Part shown: positions 26,484 to 34,413 of the stretch, piece by piece
Numbering within the stretch: the first letter of the stretch is position 1
Layout of the letters: every line of letters begins with the position of its first letter
NCBI GenBank assembly: GCA_001897755.1
Contig: MKUJ01000018.1
Span: 1-54,608 of the forward strand
DNA from: Afipia sp. 64-13
Lineage (GTDB): Bacteria > Pseudomonadota > Alphaproteobacteria > Rhizobiales > Xanthobacteraceae
DNA: 54,608 nucleotides
Direction: 5' to 3'
Translations under genes and position numbers: made by a program
Notes under the pieces: model-generated
The model's database searches: none
The model's input: only the letters and a program-made list of their open reading frames with translations
What the model was told of the DNA's origin: nothing

Positions 26484-27338
26484 TTACAGCTTGGGCGCGT
26501 TGTCGCTGGCGGTGCGATTGCCGCCCGCCTTCTCGGCGGCGAGCGCTTCGGAATCGATCTTCGCCGCGCTGGCGATGCGCTTGAAGTCCACCAAAGTGAA
26601 GGTGGCGTGGCCAACCTTGTCCGCGCTCGCGCCGGTCTTGAGGTCGACGGCAAGCAGACCGTCGCAGTTGGCGGCTTTTGCCTCATCGAGCAGATGGGCG
26701 AGCGATTTGTCGGCGATCGCCTGCACATGCTTGAGCGCGGCGATGCAACTGCCGCGGCCGTTTCTGTCGTTCAGCGCCACGGCGGCCTTGGGATTGATCG
26801 GCCCGTTCAGCGCGTCGAGGGCGGAGGTCGGGGTGTATTTCTGTTTGACCGACATGACCTTGCCGGCCCTGTAAAAGTAGTAGATCTGGCCGTCGCCGAT
26901 CGCGGTCGGTGCGCCGTATTTGCCGATCACCCGCTCGATCATGCTTGATTTCGTGGGCTGCTTGTCCTTGGCGAAGCCGAGATCGCGGGTGATGTAATAC
27001 GCGAAATTGCCGCTGGCGGGTGTGGAGAAGGCGGCGCTCAGTGCTTCCTCGCCCTGGGTTGCCGAGGCTTTTTGCTGGAAGGACATCGTAGCGGCGTAGG
27101 TGATATTGGTGCTGCCGAACTTTTGCTGGATCGCCTGCGGCCTCACACCCTGATGGTCCTTGAGATGGGCCTCCAGAATGCTACCGGCCTTGCTGCCGTC
27201 GACCTGGCTGGACAGGCCGATGATGTCCGGCTGGAGTTTGCCGGAAAAGGCCGTCTCCGGCGTCTTTGGCTTGATCTCATAGCCCAGCGCGGGAGAGACG
27301 AGCAGCGCGGTAGCCAGAACTGCCAATACGGATTTCAT
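26484..27338 (-). CDS. Secreted protein of unknown function
   Basis: The 284-residue product has a signal peptide (MKSVLAVLATALLVSPALG, cleavage near residue 19). The mature protein contains AILKHV-type helical and GQIYYFYRAGKVMSV segments, one pair of cysteines (GSCIAAL and ANCDGLL) and the stretch SSMIERVIGKYGAPTAIGDGQIYYFY, but I recognise no family. It follows the ArsR-type gene by 45 bases on the same strand, so the two may form one regulated transcript. Confidence 0.8.
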   Translation of the reverse strand: MKSVLAVLATALLVSPALGYEIKPKTPETAFSGKLQPDIIGLSSQVDGSKAGSILEAHLKDHQGVRPQAIQQKFGSTNITYAATMSFQQKASATQGEEALSAAFSTPASGNFAYYITRDLGFAKDKQPTKSSMIERVIGKYGAPTAIGDGQIYYFYRAGKVMSVKQKYTPTSALDALNGPINPKAAVALNDRNGRGSCIAALKHVQAIADKSLAHLLDEAKAANCDGLLAVDLKTGASADKVGHATFTLVDFKRIASAAKIDSEALAAEKAGGNRTASDNAPKL

Positions 27339-27383
27339 CAGGTCACCTGTCCAGAGAACGAAATCGGCTGCAAAACCGCCGGA

Positions 27384-28118
27384 TTACGCATTTTTTTGAA
27401 TGTCGCTGTCAACAGCGCAGTTTGCGGCCTGCCGCCTCCGGGTGCCGAACAGCGCGGCGAATTGCTTCTCGCCCCTCGGCGTGAAACTGACAATGCGGCT
27501 TCCGGTCTCGCGCCGCGCCCATTTCAGCGCAAACAGCCGCGACAGGATCGCGGCGCCCAGCGTGCCGGCAAGATGGCTGCGACGTGCGCTCCAGTCGAGA
27601 CAGGTCTTGCAAAGCGGCCGGCGCGAATCCTCCAGCAGTGCCAGATCGAGGCCGAACCGGGCCATGGCCTGCCTGCCTTGTGATGTAAGGGACAGGGTGT
27701 CGTCACGTTCCTCGATCAGATGGCGGTGCAACATGCTTTCCAGCATCTGCACTCCGAGATCGCCGGCGAGGTGATCGTAGCAAACCCGCGCGCGCCGCAG
27801 CGCCGGGTCCTTCGGACCTGTCCGGACGCGCAGGTGTCCGGCGCGCGCCGCCAGTCCCATCAAGCCCTCAAGGGCGGTTGCGACCTCCGGTCCCTTGAGC
27901 CGGTAGTAGCGGTGGCGGCCCTGCTTTTCGAGCGCAACCAGACGCCCGGTTTCCAGCTTGGCCAGATGCGAGCTTGCCGTCTGCGGCGTGATGCCAGCCT
28001 CCTGCGCGAGTTCGCTCGCGGTGAGCGCGCGGCCGCTCATCAGGGCCGTCAGCATATTGGCGCGCGCCGGATCGCCGATCAGGGACGCGACCAGGGCGAA
28101 GTCGGGGCCTGTTTTCAT
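27384..28118 (-). CDS. ArsR-type winged-helix transcriptional regulator (long form)
   Basis: The product has 244 residues. The N-terminal 95 form the ArsR winged helix: LIGDPARANMLTALMSGRALTASELAQEAGITPQTASSHLAKLETGRLVALEKQGRHRYYRL. The usual metal-binding ELCVCDL box is absent. The C-terminal 150 residues are an additional domain with a few Cys (ARVCYDHLAGDLG; CKTCLDWSARRSHLAGTLG), which recurs in a subgroup of these regulators whose ligand is not known to me. A palindromic operator sits directly before the start codon. Confidence 0.9.
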   Translation of the reverse strand: MKTGPDFALVASLIGDPARANMLTALMSGRALTASELAQEAGITPQTASSHLAKLETGRLVALEKQGRHRYYRLKGPEVATALEGLMGLAARAGHLRVRTGPKDPALRRARVCYDHLAGDLGVQMLESMLHRHLIEERDDTLSLTSQGRQAMARFGLDLALLEDSRRPLCKTCLDWSARRSHLAGTLGAAILSRLFALKWARRETGSRIVSFTPRGEKQFAALFGTRRRQAANCAVDSDIQKNA

Positions 28119-28120
28119 AT

Positions 28121-28136
28121 TTCGATGCTAATCGAA
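28121..28136. promoter_or_regulatory. Palindromic operator of the ArsR-type gene
   Basis: TTCGAT-GCTA-ATCGAA is a perfect 6-4-6 inverted repeat starting three bases upstream of the regulator's start codon (CAT at 28116-28118). ArsR regulators bind such sites, so autorepression is likely. It is about 120 bases from the divergent PEP-mutase-like gene, which may also be controlled. Confidence 0.6.
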
Positions 28137-28257
28137 GCATATTCGTCGTGCAATGATCGAAAGTGTCGGCGAGCGGTGTCATCCATGGCGGGGACGGAAT
28201 TGTCCACACGCGGATTTGCCGTATCAATAGGCGGACTGTTTTCGACGGAGAACGAGC

Positions 28258-29088
28258 ATGCCGGTGTCCACGGCCCAGAAACGCGCTGAATTCCGCAAGC
28301 TGCATGAGAGCGGGTGTTTCGTGTTGCCCAACCCATGGGATGTCGGCAGCGCAAGGCTGCTGGCGGGCATGGGCTTCAAGGCGCTCGCCTCCACCAGTTC
28401 GGGCTTTGCATGGTCGAATGGCCGGTCCGACAACAGCCTGACCTGCGACGAGATCGTCGAGCACCTGAAAGTGTTGTGCGCCGCCACCGATCTGCCGGTG
28501 AATGCCGATTTCGAGGCGGGCTTTGCCGATGCGCCCGAGGACGTGGCGGCGAACGTCGGCCGCGGCATTGCCACTGGGGTCGCGGGTCTGTCGATCGAGG
28601 ATGCGACCGGCCGGCCCGGCGGTCCGCCGCTTTATGAGAAAGACCTCGCCGTCGCCCGCATCCGCGCGGCGCGGACCGCCATCGATGTTGCCGGCAGCGA
28701 TGTGATGCTGATCGGACGATGCGAGGGATTCCTTGTCGGCGAAACCGACCTCAACAAGGTGATCGACCGCCTTGTCGCCTATGCAGACGCCGGCGCGGAT
28801 TGCCTTTATCCGCCGGGCGTCAAAACGCGCGAGCAGGTCGGCGAGGTCGTCAAGGCGCTCGCGCCGAAGCCGGTGAATATCCTGATGGGAGCACCCGGCC
28901 TCAGCGTCGCCGAACTGGCCGATCTTGGCGTTCGCCGCATCAGCATCGGTGGCGCGCTGGCCCGCGCGGCGTGGGGCGCGTTCCTGCGCGCCGCGCACGA
29001 GATCGCGGAGCAGGGGACGTTCGACGAACTCGGCAAGGCCATCCCGTTCGCGGATATCAATGGCGTGTTCGGCACGCCGCCACGGTGA
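28258..29088 (+). CDS. Isocitrate lyase / PEP mutase family protein
   Basis: The product has 276 residues and the PrpB/PEP-mutase barrel. Visible family motifs are LPNPWDVGSARLLAGMGFKALASTS, PVNADFEAGFAD (metal-binding acidic residues), GLSIEDATG and MLIGRCEGFLVG. The KKCGH catalytic Cys loop of isocitrate and methylisocitrate lyases is not seen, so the reaction could be another C-C or C-P bond cleavage such as oxaloacetate-type hydrolysis. The substrate is not assignable. It is followed by a strong terminator. Confidence 0.88.
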   Translation: MPVSTAQKRAEFRKLHESGCFVLPNPWDVGSARLLAGMGFKALASTSSGFAWSNGRSDNSLTCDEIVEHLKVLCAATDLPVNADFEAGFADAPEDVAANVGRGIATGVAGLSIEDATGRPGGPPLYEKDLAVARIRAARTAIDVAGSDVMLIGRCEGFLVGETDLNKVIDRLVAYADAGADCLYPPGVKTREQVGEVVKALAPKPVNILMGAPGLSVAELADLGVRRISIGGALARAAWGAFLRAAHEIAEQGTFDELGKAIPFADINGVFGTPPR

Positions 29089-29124
29089 CGGACAGTGTAC
29101 CTGGATTGTCGAACGTTGTGGGCG

Positions 29125-29161
29125 AAAACGCCCCGGCCTTGAGGTTTGACCGGGGCGTTTT
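29125..29161. terminator. Bidirectional intrinsic terminator
   Basis: AAAACGCCCCGG (29125-29136) and CCGGGGCGTTTT (29150-29161) are perfect 12-base arms around a 13-base loop, lying between convergent genes and giving T-runs on both strands. Confidence 0.88.
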
Positions 29162-29168
29162 GCATTAG

Positions 29169-29606
29169 CTAGCGGTCGCTGGAGCCCGAGGGCTGGCTGG
29201 TGCCGGGCGTTGTCGGCGGCGTATTGGGCTGCGGTGTTACGCTGGGCTGCGGTGCAGCGTCGGGTTTCGGTGCGGCGCCGGTGGTCTGGCCCGGAGCCGT
29301 GTTCGGGTTCGCCGCATTGGGCTTCGGCGTCATCGCGCCCGGACTGTTCTGCGTGACGGTGCTGCCGGCCGCGGGCGGATTCTGCGCGGTGGATGTCGGA
29401 CTCGTCGACGAATTGTTCAGGCCGTAAAAGACGACGCCGAGAACGGCGAGAATGGCGATGGCGAACACCGCGATCCGCCCGCCGCCGGCCGGGCCTTCCG
29501 CCAGTTCCGGATCGGCCTGCAATTCGTTATCCAGGCGCTGCTGCCGCCGCAATTCCTCATCCCGATTGATTCGGTTGATGTCGTTCGGATCTTGTTCCAA
29601 AGCCAT
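29169..29606 (-). CDS. Single-pass membrane protein with Pro/Thr/Asn-rich tail
   Basis: The 145 residues comprise a charged cytoplasmic N-terminus (MALEQDPNDINRINRDEELRRQQRL), one membrane helix (about 46-62, IAVFAIAILAVLGVVFYGL) and a disordered, presumably periplasmic tail of Pro, Thr, Ser, Asn and Gln. I recognise no enzyme domain. The ribosome-binding site is a strong GGAGGAC, which can pair with an upstream copy of its complement (29611-29638). Confidence 0.75.
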   Translation of the reverse strand: MALEQDPNDINRINRDEELRRQQRLDNELQADPELAEGPAGGGRIAVFAIAILAVLGVVFYGLNNSSTSPTSTAQNPPAAGSTVTQNSPGAMTPKPNAANPNTAPGQTTGAAPKPDAAPQPSVTPQPNTPPTTPGTSQPSGSSDR

Positions 29607-29610
29607 GTCT

Positions 29611-29638
29611 GTCCTCCTTCATTATTGCCATGGAGGAC
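29611..29638 (-). promoter_or_regulatory. Hairpin enclosing the ribosome-binding site of the 29169-29606 gene
   Basis: On the - strand GTCCTCC (29632-29638 read in reverse) is complementary to the GGAGGAC ribosome-binding site (29611-29617), with a 14-base loop, four bases before the ATG. The stem would hide the ribosome-binding site. Confidence 0.4.
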
Positions 29639-29779
29639 TAACCTGTCGGGCGCGCCACTGTTCCGGCGATGGCTCGTTGGAATCGGGAAAGCCATGCGCC
29701 AAGAGCGGTTCCGTGGCAGGCGGAATGTGCTAACGACAGGCCGCAAATCATTTCCGGCAGCATCCGATCCGAGATCCCG

Positions 29780-30712
29780 ATGAAACTCACGCCCGACGCC
29801 AACGGCACTTTCGCCATCGCTCCGACTCCGTTCTTTGCCGATGGACGGCTCGATGAAGCGTCGATCGACGCTCTGGTTGATTTTTACGGGCAGGTGGGTT
29901 GCAGCGGCATCACGGTGCTCGGCATTCTGGGCGAGGCTCCGAAACTGACGGGACAGGAATCGCTCGACGTCGCGACCCGCTTCATTCGCCGTGCCGCTGG
30001 CAGGCCGGTGGTTGTCGGGGTCTCCGCGCCGGGCTTTGCCGCCATGCGCACGCTGGCACGCGGCGCGATGGATGCGGGAGCCGCGGCGGTGATGATCGCG
30101 CCGCCACCGAATTTGCGGACCGACGATCAGATCACGACCTATTTCCGTCAGGCGGTGGAGGCGATCGGCGAGGATGTTCCGTGGGTGCTGCAGGACTATC
30201 CGTTGACGCTAAGCGTGATCATGACGTCTGTGGTCATCAGACGCATCGTGACGGACAATCCGTCCTGCGTGATGCTCAAGCATGAGGACTGGCCAGGGCT
30301 GGAGAAGATCTCGGCGCTGCGCGGTTTCCAGAAGGATGGCTCGCTGCGGCCGCTGTCGATCCTCACCGGGAATGGCGGTCTGTTCCTGGACTTCGAAATG
30401 GAGCGTGGCGCTGACGGCGCGATGACCGGCTACGCCTTTCCGGACATGCTGGTCGACGTGGTGAGGCTGTCGAAGGAAGGCAAGCGCGATGCGGCGCACG
30501 ATCTGTTCGACGCCCATCTGCCCTTGATGCGCTACGAGCAGCAGCAGGGCGTCGGGCTCGCGGTGCGCAAATACGTCCTGCACAAGCGCGGGGTGATCGC
30601 CTCGGATGCACAGCGCAAGCCGGGCTCCAGCATGACGCCGACAGCGCGGGCGGAGGTGGACTACCTTCTGTCCCGTGTCGCCAGAGTGGATAAGCGCGCC
30701 AGGCTGGCGTGA
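29780..30712 (+). CDS. Dihydrodipicolinate synthase family protein
   Basis: The product has 310 residues and is a class I aldolase/lyase of the DHDPS/N-acetylneuraminate lyase family, acting through a Schiff base. The conserved Lys167 (CVMLKHEDWPG) and Tyr140 (LQDYPLT) are present; the GxxGE-like GILGEAPKL (48-56) forms the carboxylate site. True DapA has different substrate-site residues, so this is probably a catabolic lyase. It starts at ATG 29780 (MKLTPDANGTFAIAPTPFF); longer in-frame starts overlap the spacer and the divergent gene's promoter. Confidence 0.9.
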   Translation: MKLTPDANGTFAIAPTPFFADGRLDEASIDALVDFYGQVGCSGITVLGILGEAPKLTGQESLDVATRFIRRAAGRPVVVGVSAPGFAAMRTLARGAMDAGAAAVMIAPPPNLRTDDQITTYFRQAVEAIGEDVPWVLQDYPLTLSVIMTSVVIRRIVTDNPSCVMLKHEDWPGLEKISALRGFQKDGSLRPLSILTGNGGLFLDFEMERGADGAMTGYAFPDMLVDVVRLSKEGKRDAAHDLFDAHLPLMRYEQQQGVGLAVRKYVLHKRGVIASDAQRKPGSSMTPTARAEVDYLLSRVARVDKRARLA

Positions 30713-30751
30713 ACCCGCCTCTGTCCGAAGTTGTCGCTATCAGAGGTTAGG

Positions 30752-31147
30752 TTACGCCGGTGCATCGATCACGCTGACATGCGCCGCCACGATGCGCCAG
30801 CCTTCCGCGAATCGCACCCAGGTCTGCATCTGCCGTCCGATTTTTCCGGGAGCGGAGCTGCGCGTGAACAGCGTTGAGGCGACGGCCACGTCGCGGCCGT
30901 AGCTTGTGATCACGGTTTGCGCGAGGTCGCGCATCAGATTGGCCGAACTGCGGCCAGCACGGAAACTGGCGATGGCCGTATAGCCGTAGAGGTTTTCGGT
31001 CGCGCCGTAGCGGATCGTGCCGGGGTGCTTGTGAAACAACTCATCCAGCGTGGTCACGTCATTGGTGGTCAGCGCGGTCTCGTAGCGTGCGAAGGCCTCT
31101 CTCATCTCGGAGAGCACCTCGGGGTAATCGATTTCGGTCGGCGTCAT
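30752..31147 (-). CDS. AtzH-like / HpxZ-like protein
   Basis: The product has 131 residues. It matches the NTF2-like AtzH/DUF3225 fold seen in HpxZ of oxalurate catabolism and next to amidases: SEMREAFARYETALTTNDVTTLDELF, GTIRYGATENLYGYTAIASFRAGR and WRIVAAHVSV. No oxalurate or urate genes are nearby, so the biochemical role is open. The start at 31147 (MTPTEIDYPEVL) is preferred over the longer 31219 start. It lies divergent to oxyR. Confidence 0.85.
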   Translation of the reverse strand: MTPTEIDYPEVLSEMREAFARYETALTTNDVTTLDELFHKHPGTIRYGATENLYGYTAIASFRAGRSSANLMRDLAQTVITSYGRDVAVASTLFTRSSAPGKIGRQMQTWVRFAEGWRIVAAHVSVIDAPA

Positions 31148-31231
31148 CTGGTTTCCTGCGGCCGTAGCATCTCTGACACAATGTACCACAGCGATCGGCA
31201 CCGTAGGGCAATCCCACACGTGTGCCCCGCC

Positions 31232-31261
31232 TGGAAGGAGACTTGTTGGAAGGAGACTTGT
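31232..31261. repeat. Perfect 15-base tandem duplication upstream of oxyR
   Basis: TGGAAGGAGACTTGT occurs twice in direct tandem (31232-31246 and 31247-31261), about 55 bases before the oxyR start. It looks like a recent slippage duplication. Confidence 0.8.
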
Positions 31262-31263
31262 CC

Positions 31264-31310
31264 ATCAAATTTAGTTATATTAAAATCCGCATATGATCAG
31301 GAAATTTGAT
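31264..31310. promoter_or_regulatory. Wide-spaced inverted repeat before oxyR
   Basis: ATCAAATTT (31264-31272) and AAATTTGAT (31302-31310) are perfect nine-base arms separated by 29 bases of AT-rich sequence. The right arm ends four bases before the ATG. The spacing fits two half-sites for a tetrameric LysR-type regulator, i.e. OxyR autoregulation, or a long hairpin over the leader. Confidence 0.45.
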
Positions 31311-31314
31311 TGAT

Positions 31315-32229
31315 ATGGTCTCTCTGAAACAGCTCAGATATTTTGAGGCGGTGGCGCGGCTGGGCCATTTCGGCAAAGCCGCCGAGCACTGCGCGGTGAC
31401 CCAGCCGGCACTCTCGATGCAGGTGCAGGAGCTGGAGAAATCGCTCGGCCTGCAACTCCTTGAGCGGGGCCGCGGCGGCGTGATGTTGACGGAAGGCGGC
31501 AAGGAGATCGCGCGGCGAGCCTCCCGTGTGCTCGCCGAGGTTCGCGACATCGTCGATATGGCGCGGCTACAGAGCGACACCCTGACAGGGCCGCTCGGGC
31601 TCGGGGTCATCCCGTCGGTTGCCCCGTACATTCTGCCGAATCTTCTGCCCGGGATCCGGGATACTTTCCCCGCCTTGGAGCTGCGTATCCGCGAGACCCA
31701 GACACAGCTTCTGCTGCGCGAACTGATCGACGGTCAGCTCGACCTGCTGCTTCTGGCATTGCCCGTCGAGCATCCTGACGTCGAAACCATTCCCTTGTTT
31801 GAAGATCGCTTCCTGCTGGCGACTGCTGCGTCCCAGCACACGCCGCATCGCGTGCGCGCGACGGCCGATCTTCTGCAGGGTGACCGGCTTCTGCTGCTGG
31901 AAGAGGGGCACTGCTTCCGCGATCAGGCGCTGGCGTTCTGCAATCTGCAACGTGTCGAGAACATCAACACGTTCGGCGCCTCCAGTCTTTCGACGCTGGT
32001 GCAGATGGTGGCAAACGGTCTTGGCATGACGCTGCTGCCCGAGCTCAGCGTGCCGCTCGAGGCGCAGCGCAGCGACATTCACTTGATGCGGTTTTCCGAT
32101 CCCGAGCCCAGCCGCACGATCGGTCTAGCCTGGCGCAGAACCTCGCCGCGCAAGCCGCATTTCGTCGAGCTCGGCCGGATGATAGCCGCGGCGGTGAAGC
32201 CGGCATCCGCTGCGCCAAAGCGCAATTGA
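31315..32229 (+). CDS. oxyR: Hydrogen peroxide-sensing regulator OxyR (LysR type)
   Basis: OxyR activates peroxide-defence genes after disulfide formation. The product has 304 residues. The helix-turn-helix is in residues 16-40 (HFGKAAEHCAVTQPALSMQVQEL). The redox pair is Cys200 and Cys209 in EEGHCFRDQALAFC, exactly spaced as E. coli Cys199/Cys208. Other OxyR features are GPLGLGVIPSVAPYILP and GLGMTLLPELSVPLE. ATG 31315 is preferred to a TTG at 31306. No catalase or ahpC gene is adjacent, so its targets are elsewhere. Confidence 0.93.
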   Translation: MVSLKQLRYFEAVARLGHFGKAAEHCAVTQPALSMQVQELEKSLGLQLLERGRGGVMLTEGGKEIARRASRVLAEVRDIVDMARLQSDTLTGPLGLGVIPSVAPYILPNLLPGIRDTFPALELRIRETQTQLLLRELIDGQLDLLLLALPVEHPDVETIPLFEDRFLLATAASQHTPHRVRATADLLQGDRLLLLEEGHCFRDQALAFCNLQRVENINTFGASSLSTLVQMVANGLGMTLLPELSVPLEAQRSDIHLMRFSDPEPSRTIGLAWRRTSPRKPHFVELGRMIAAAVKPASAAPKRN

Positions 32230-32296
32230 TGAATTTCGCGATACGGCTCCGCCTTGTGGTTGAAAACCACTATGCTTTCAGTGATAACCGGGCCGT

Positions 32297-32373
32297 GCGC
32301 TCGTAGCTCAGCTGGATAGAGCATCGGATTTCGATTCCGAGGGTCGGGAGTTCGAATCTCTCCGAGCGCGCCA
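32297..32373 (+). tRNA. tRNA-Arg (anticodon TCG)
   Basis: The cloverleaf is complete: acceptor GCGCTCG pairing with CGAGCGC, D-arm GCTC..GAGC, anticodon stem TCGGA/TCCGA with loop TTTCGAT (anticodon TCG, reading CGA), T-arm GGGAG-TTCGAAT-CTCTC, and an encoded CCA end with a G discriminator. It is 77 bases long. It lies between oxyR and the catabolic cluster. Confidence 0.95.
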
Positions 32374-32466
32374 AACTGCTGCCGTTCAGAATAAAACCGC
32401 GGAAACCCTTGAGTGAGACGTGATTTGGGGCCTGTCCACCGGGATGTCTCCCAAGCGATCCGCAAG

Positions 32467-33474
32467 CTAGCGCAACGCGGCCGTCGATTGACGGACCACA
32501 AGCTCGATCGGCAGCTGGGTGACGCGCTCGAAGGGCTGTCCGTCCAGCCGGGCCATGAGCTTGTCGGCGGCGCACTCGCCGATTGTCGCGGTTGAGATAT
32601 GTACGGTCGTCAAGGCCGGTGCCATATGAGCCGACATCTCGATATCGTCGATCCCGACAAGCGACAGTTCCTCCGGTACGCGCAGGCCGCGGGAATGGGC
32701 CTCGACAAGACAGCCGAACGCCTGAATGTCGATGCCGCAGATAATCGCGGTCGGCGCATCGGCCAGCGACAGCAGGGTCGTGCAGCCGGCCCGGCCGCCA
32801 GCAAGCGTGTAGGGCTGCTGACTGATCCGCCATTCCGGAAGCGCCAGCCCGGCGTTGACCAGTTCGGCGCGAACTCCGTCCACGCGCAACTGCTGTCTGT
32901 CGTTATTGTTCAGCCGGCCGGTCACGACACCGATGCGTGTATGTCCGAGATCGAGAAGGTGCCGGGCGGCTAATCGTCCTGCCAGCGCGTTATCGATGGC
33001 AACGGCATCGAAGCGTTCGTCTGCCACCCATGTCAGAACCACGGGCACATCGGCCTCTTCGAGCAGCCGGATGGTTTCCGGCAGGCGTGCCGCGCCGACC
33101 AGTATGATGCCATCCACGTCACGCGCCAGAAGCGACCGTAATGCTTCGGTCTCGGCGGCAGAACTATATCCCGTTGTCGCCACGAACAACTGGCTGCCGA
33201 ACTGGGCGAGCCGGGCCTGCATGGCTTCAAGCGTGTGCGAAAAGACGGTGTTGTCGATGGTGGGGACGACAGCTCCAATGAAGCGTGCGCCTGCTCGCGA
33301 AGCCGGAATCGTGCGCGAGGCTAGATAGCCCAAGCGCTCTGCGCTGGCGAGAATACGTTTCAGCGTTGTTTCGTTAACGAGTTCTGGTTGGGCGAGCGCG
33401 CGCGAGGCCGTTGCCAGAGATACTTTCGAGTCTCTCGCCACATCGATCAAGCGGGGACGGCTTTGCCGAGTCAT
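32467..33474 (-). CDS. LacI family transcriptional repressor
   Basis: The 335-residue product has the LacI helix-turn-helix at the N-terminus (RLIDVARDSKVSLATASRALAQPELVNETTLKRIL) and a periplasmic-binding-protein-like effector domain (IGAVVPTIDNTVFSHTL, DGIILVGAAR, GIDDIEMSAHMAPALTTVHI). The start at 33474 (MTRQSRPRLIDVAR) is preferred over one 20 residues upstream. It is divergent from the ABC importer and is the probable regulator of the cluster at 33636-41234. Confidence 0.94.
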   Translation of the reverse strand: MTRQSRPRLIDVARDSKVSLATASRALAQPELVNETTLKRILASAERLGYLASRTIPASRAGARFIGAVVPTIDNTVFSHTLEAMQARLAQFGSQLFVATTGYSSAAETEALRSLLARDVDGIILVGAARLPETIRLLEEADVPVVLTWVADERFDAVAIDNALAGRLAARHLLDLGHTRIGVVTGRLNNNDRQQLRVDGVRAELVNAGLALPEWRISQQPYTLAGGRAGCTTLLSLADAPTAIICGIDIQAFGCLVEAHSRGLRVPEELSLVGIDDIEMSAHMAPALTTVHISTATIGECAADKLMARLDGQPFERVTQLPIELVVRQSTAALR

Positions 33475-33486
33475 ACGAACGCTCTT

Positions 33487-33503
33487 ATGAAAATAATTTT
33501 CAT
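33487..33503. promoter_or_regulatory. Perfect 17-base palindrome, candidate LacI operator 1
   Basis: ATGAAAAT-A-ATTTTCAT lies 13 bases upstream of the repressor's start codon. LacI-family regulators bind palindromes of this size, and the half-site ATGAAAAT recurs near the permease start. Confidence 0.6.
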
Positions 33504-33567
33504 TCCATATGGCCGCCTCGGAATCACAACGCAAGAAAAATATTCAGAAGTAGAAGAATTACTGGAG

Positions 33568-33621
33568 TTGACAGCGATAATTCTCCATGAAAGATTTTCT
33601 GAAAATAATGAAAATATTCTC
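33568..33621 (+). promoter_or_regulatory. Candidate promoter and operator 2 of the importer operon
   Basis: A consensus -35 box TTGACA is at 33568-33573. ATTTTC-T-GAAAAT (33594-33606) is a perfect palindrome where a -10 box and start site would lie, followed by another half-site AATGAAAATATT. The permease GTG is 30 bases further. The -10 box itself is not clear. Confidence 0.5.
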
Positions 33622-33635
33622 GGGGAGCGAAGCGG

Positions 33636-34412
33636 GTGCGAAACCGCAAGACGATCATTGGCCTGGGTGCGATCCTTGGGGTCGTCGTGCTGTGGTTCGC
33701 GCTGTCGCGCTGGTTCGGCATCATTCCTGCCAGCCGCTTTCCGACGCCCGCAGATTTTTGGGATGCGCTCAAGCAGATTGAATTGCGCGGATATGCGGGA
33801 AGCCGGCTGCACGATCATGCCTGGCACAGCCTTCGACTGATCGTCATCAGTTTCATCGTCGCCGTGGGGACCGGCGTGCCGCTCGGTTTGCTGATGGGGT
33901 GGAATCGCAAGGCTGAGGCGCTCATCAACCCGGTCTTCACGCTGATCCGTCCGATCCCGCCGCTCGCCTGGATTCCTCTCGCGATCCTGTGGCTCGGGCT
34001 CGGCGACGCGGCCAAGGTGATGGTGATCTGGTTCGCCGCCTTTGTGCCATCCGTCATCAATGCGCACGCGGGCGTGCGCAATATCGACAAGTCGGTGATC
34101 GAGGCGGCGCGAATGCTTGGAACGCCGCCCTTCAGGCTTGTCACGGAAGTCATCCTCCCCGGCGCGTTGCCGATGATCTTTACCGGTCTCCGGCTGTCCC
34201 TGCAGGCGTCGTGGACGACGCTCGTGGCGGCTGAGCTTGTCGGTGCGCTCGTCGGTATCGGCTTTGTCCTCAACGTCGCCCAGCAGGATATCTATCCGGC
34301 GATGATCCTGGTCGGCATGCTGACGGCGGGCGTTCTTGGCTGGTTCACGACATTCATTCTCGGCCTCGTCGAGAAGTCCGTCCTCTCGTGGTCGGTGCGG
34401 GGGAGGGCCTGA
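33636..34412 (+). CDS. ABC transporter permease (TauC/SsuC type), first copy
   Basis: The product has 258 residues and five or six membrane helices. The ATPase-contact EAA loop is EAARMLGTPPFRLVTEVILPGALPMIFTGLR (about 155-185). It belongs to the family importing nitrate, sulfonates, taurine or thiamine precursors. The GTG start follows a CGGGGAGCGAAG ribosome-binding site. One base separates it from the second permease gene, so the importer probably has a heterodimeric membrane part. Confidence 0.92.
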   Translation: MRNRKTIIGLGAILGVVVLWFALSRWFGIIPASRFPTPADFWDALKQIELRGYAGSRLHDHAWHSLRLIVISFIVAVGTGVPLGLLMGWNRKAEALINPVFTLIRPIPPLAWIPLAILWLGLGDAAKVMVIWFAAFVPSVINAHAGVRNIDKSVIEAARMLGTPPFRLVTEVILPGALPMIFTGLRLSLQASWTTLVAAELVGALVGIGFVLNVAQQDIYPAMILVGMLTAGVLGWFTTFILGLVEKSVLSWSVRGRA

Positions 34413-34413
34413 G

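Noticed and set aside
27720-28289. Long + strand frame opposite the ArsR-type gene
   Set aside because: Antisense shadow of a well-supported regulator; no ribosome-binding site or family resemblance.
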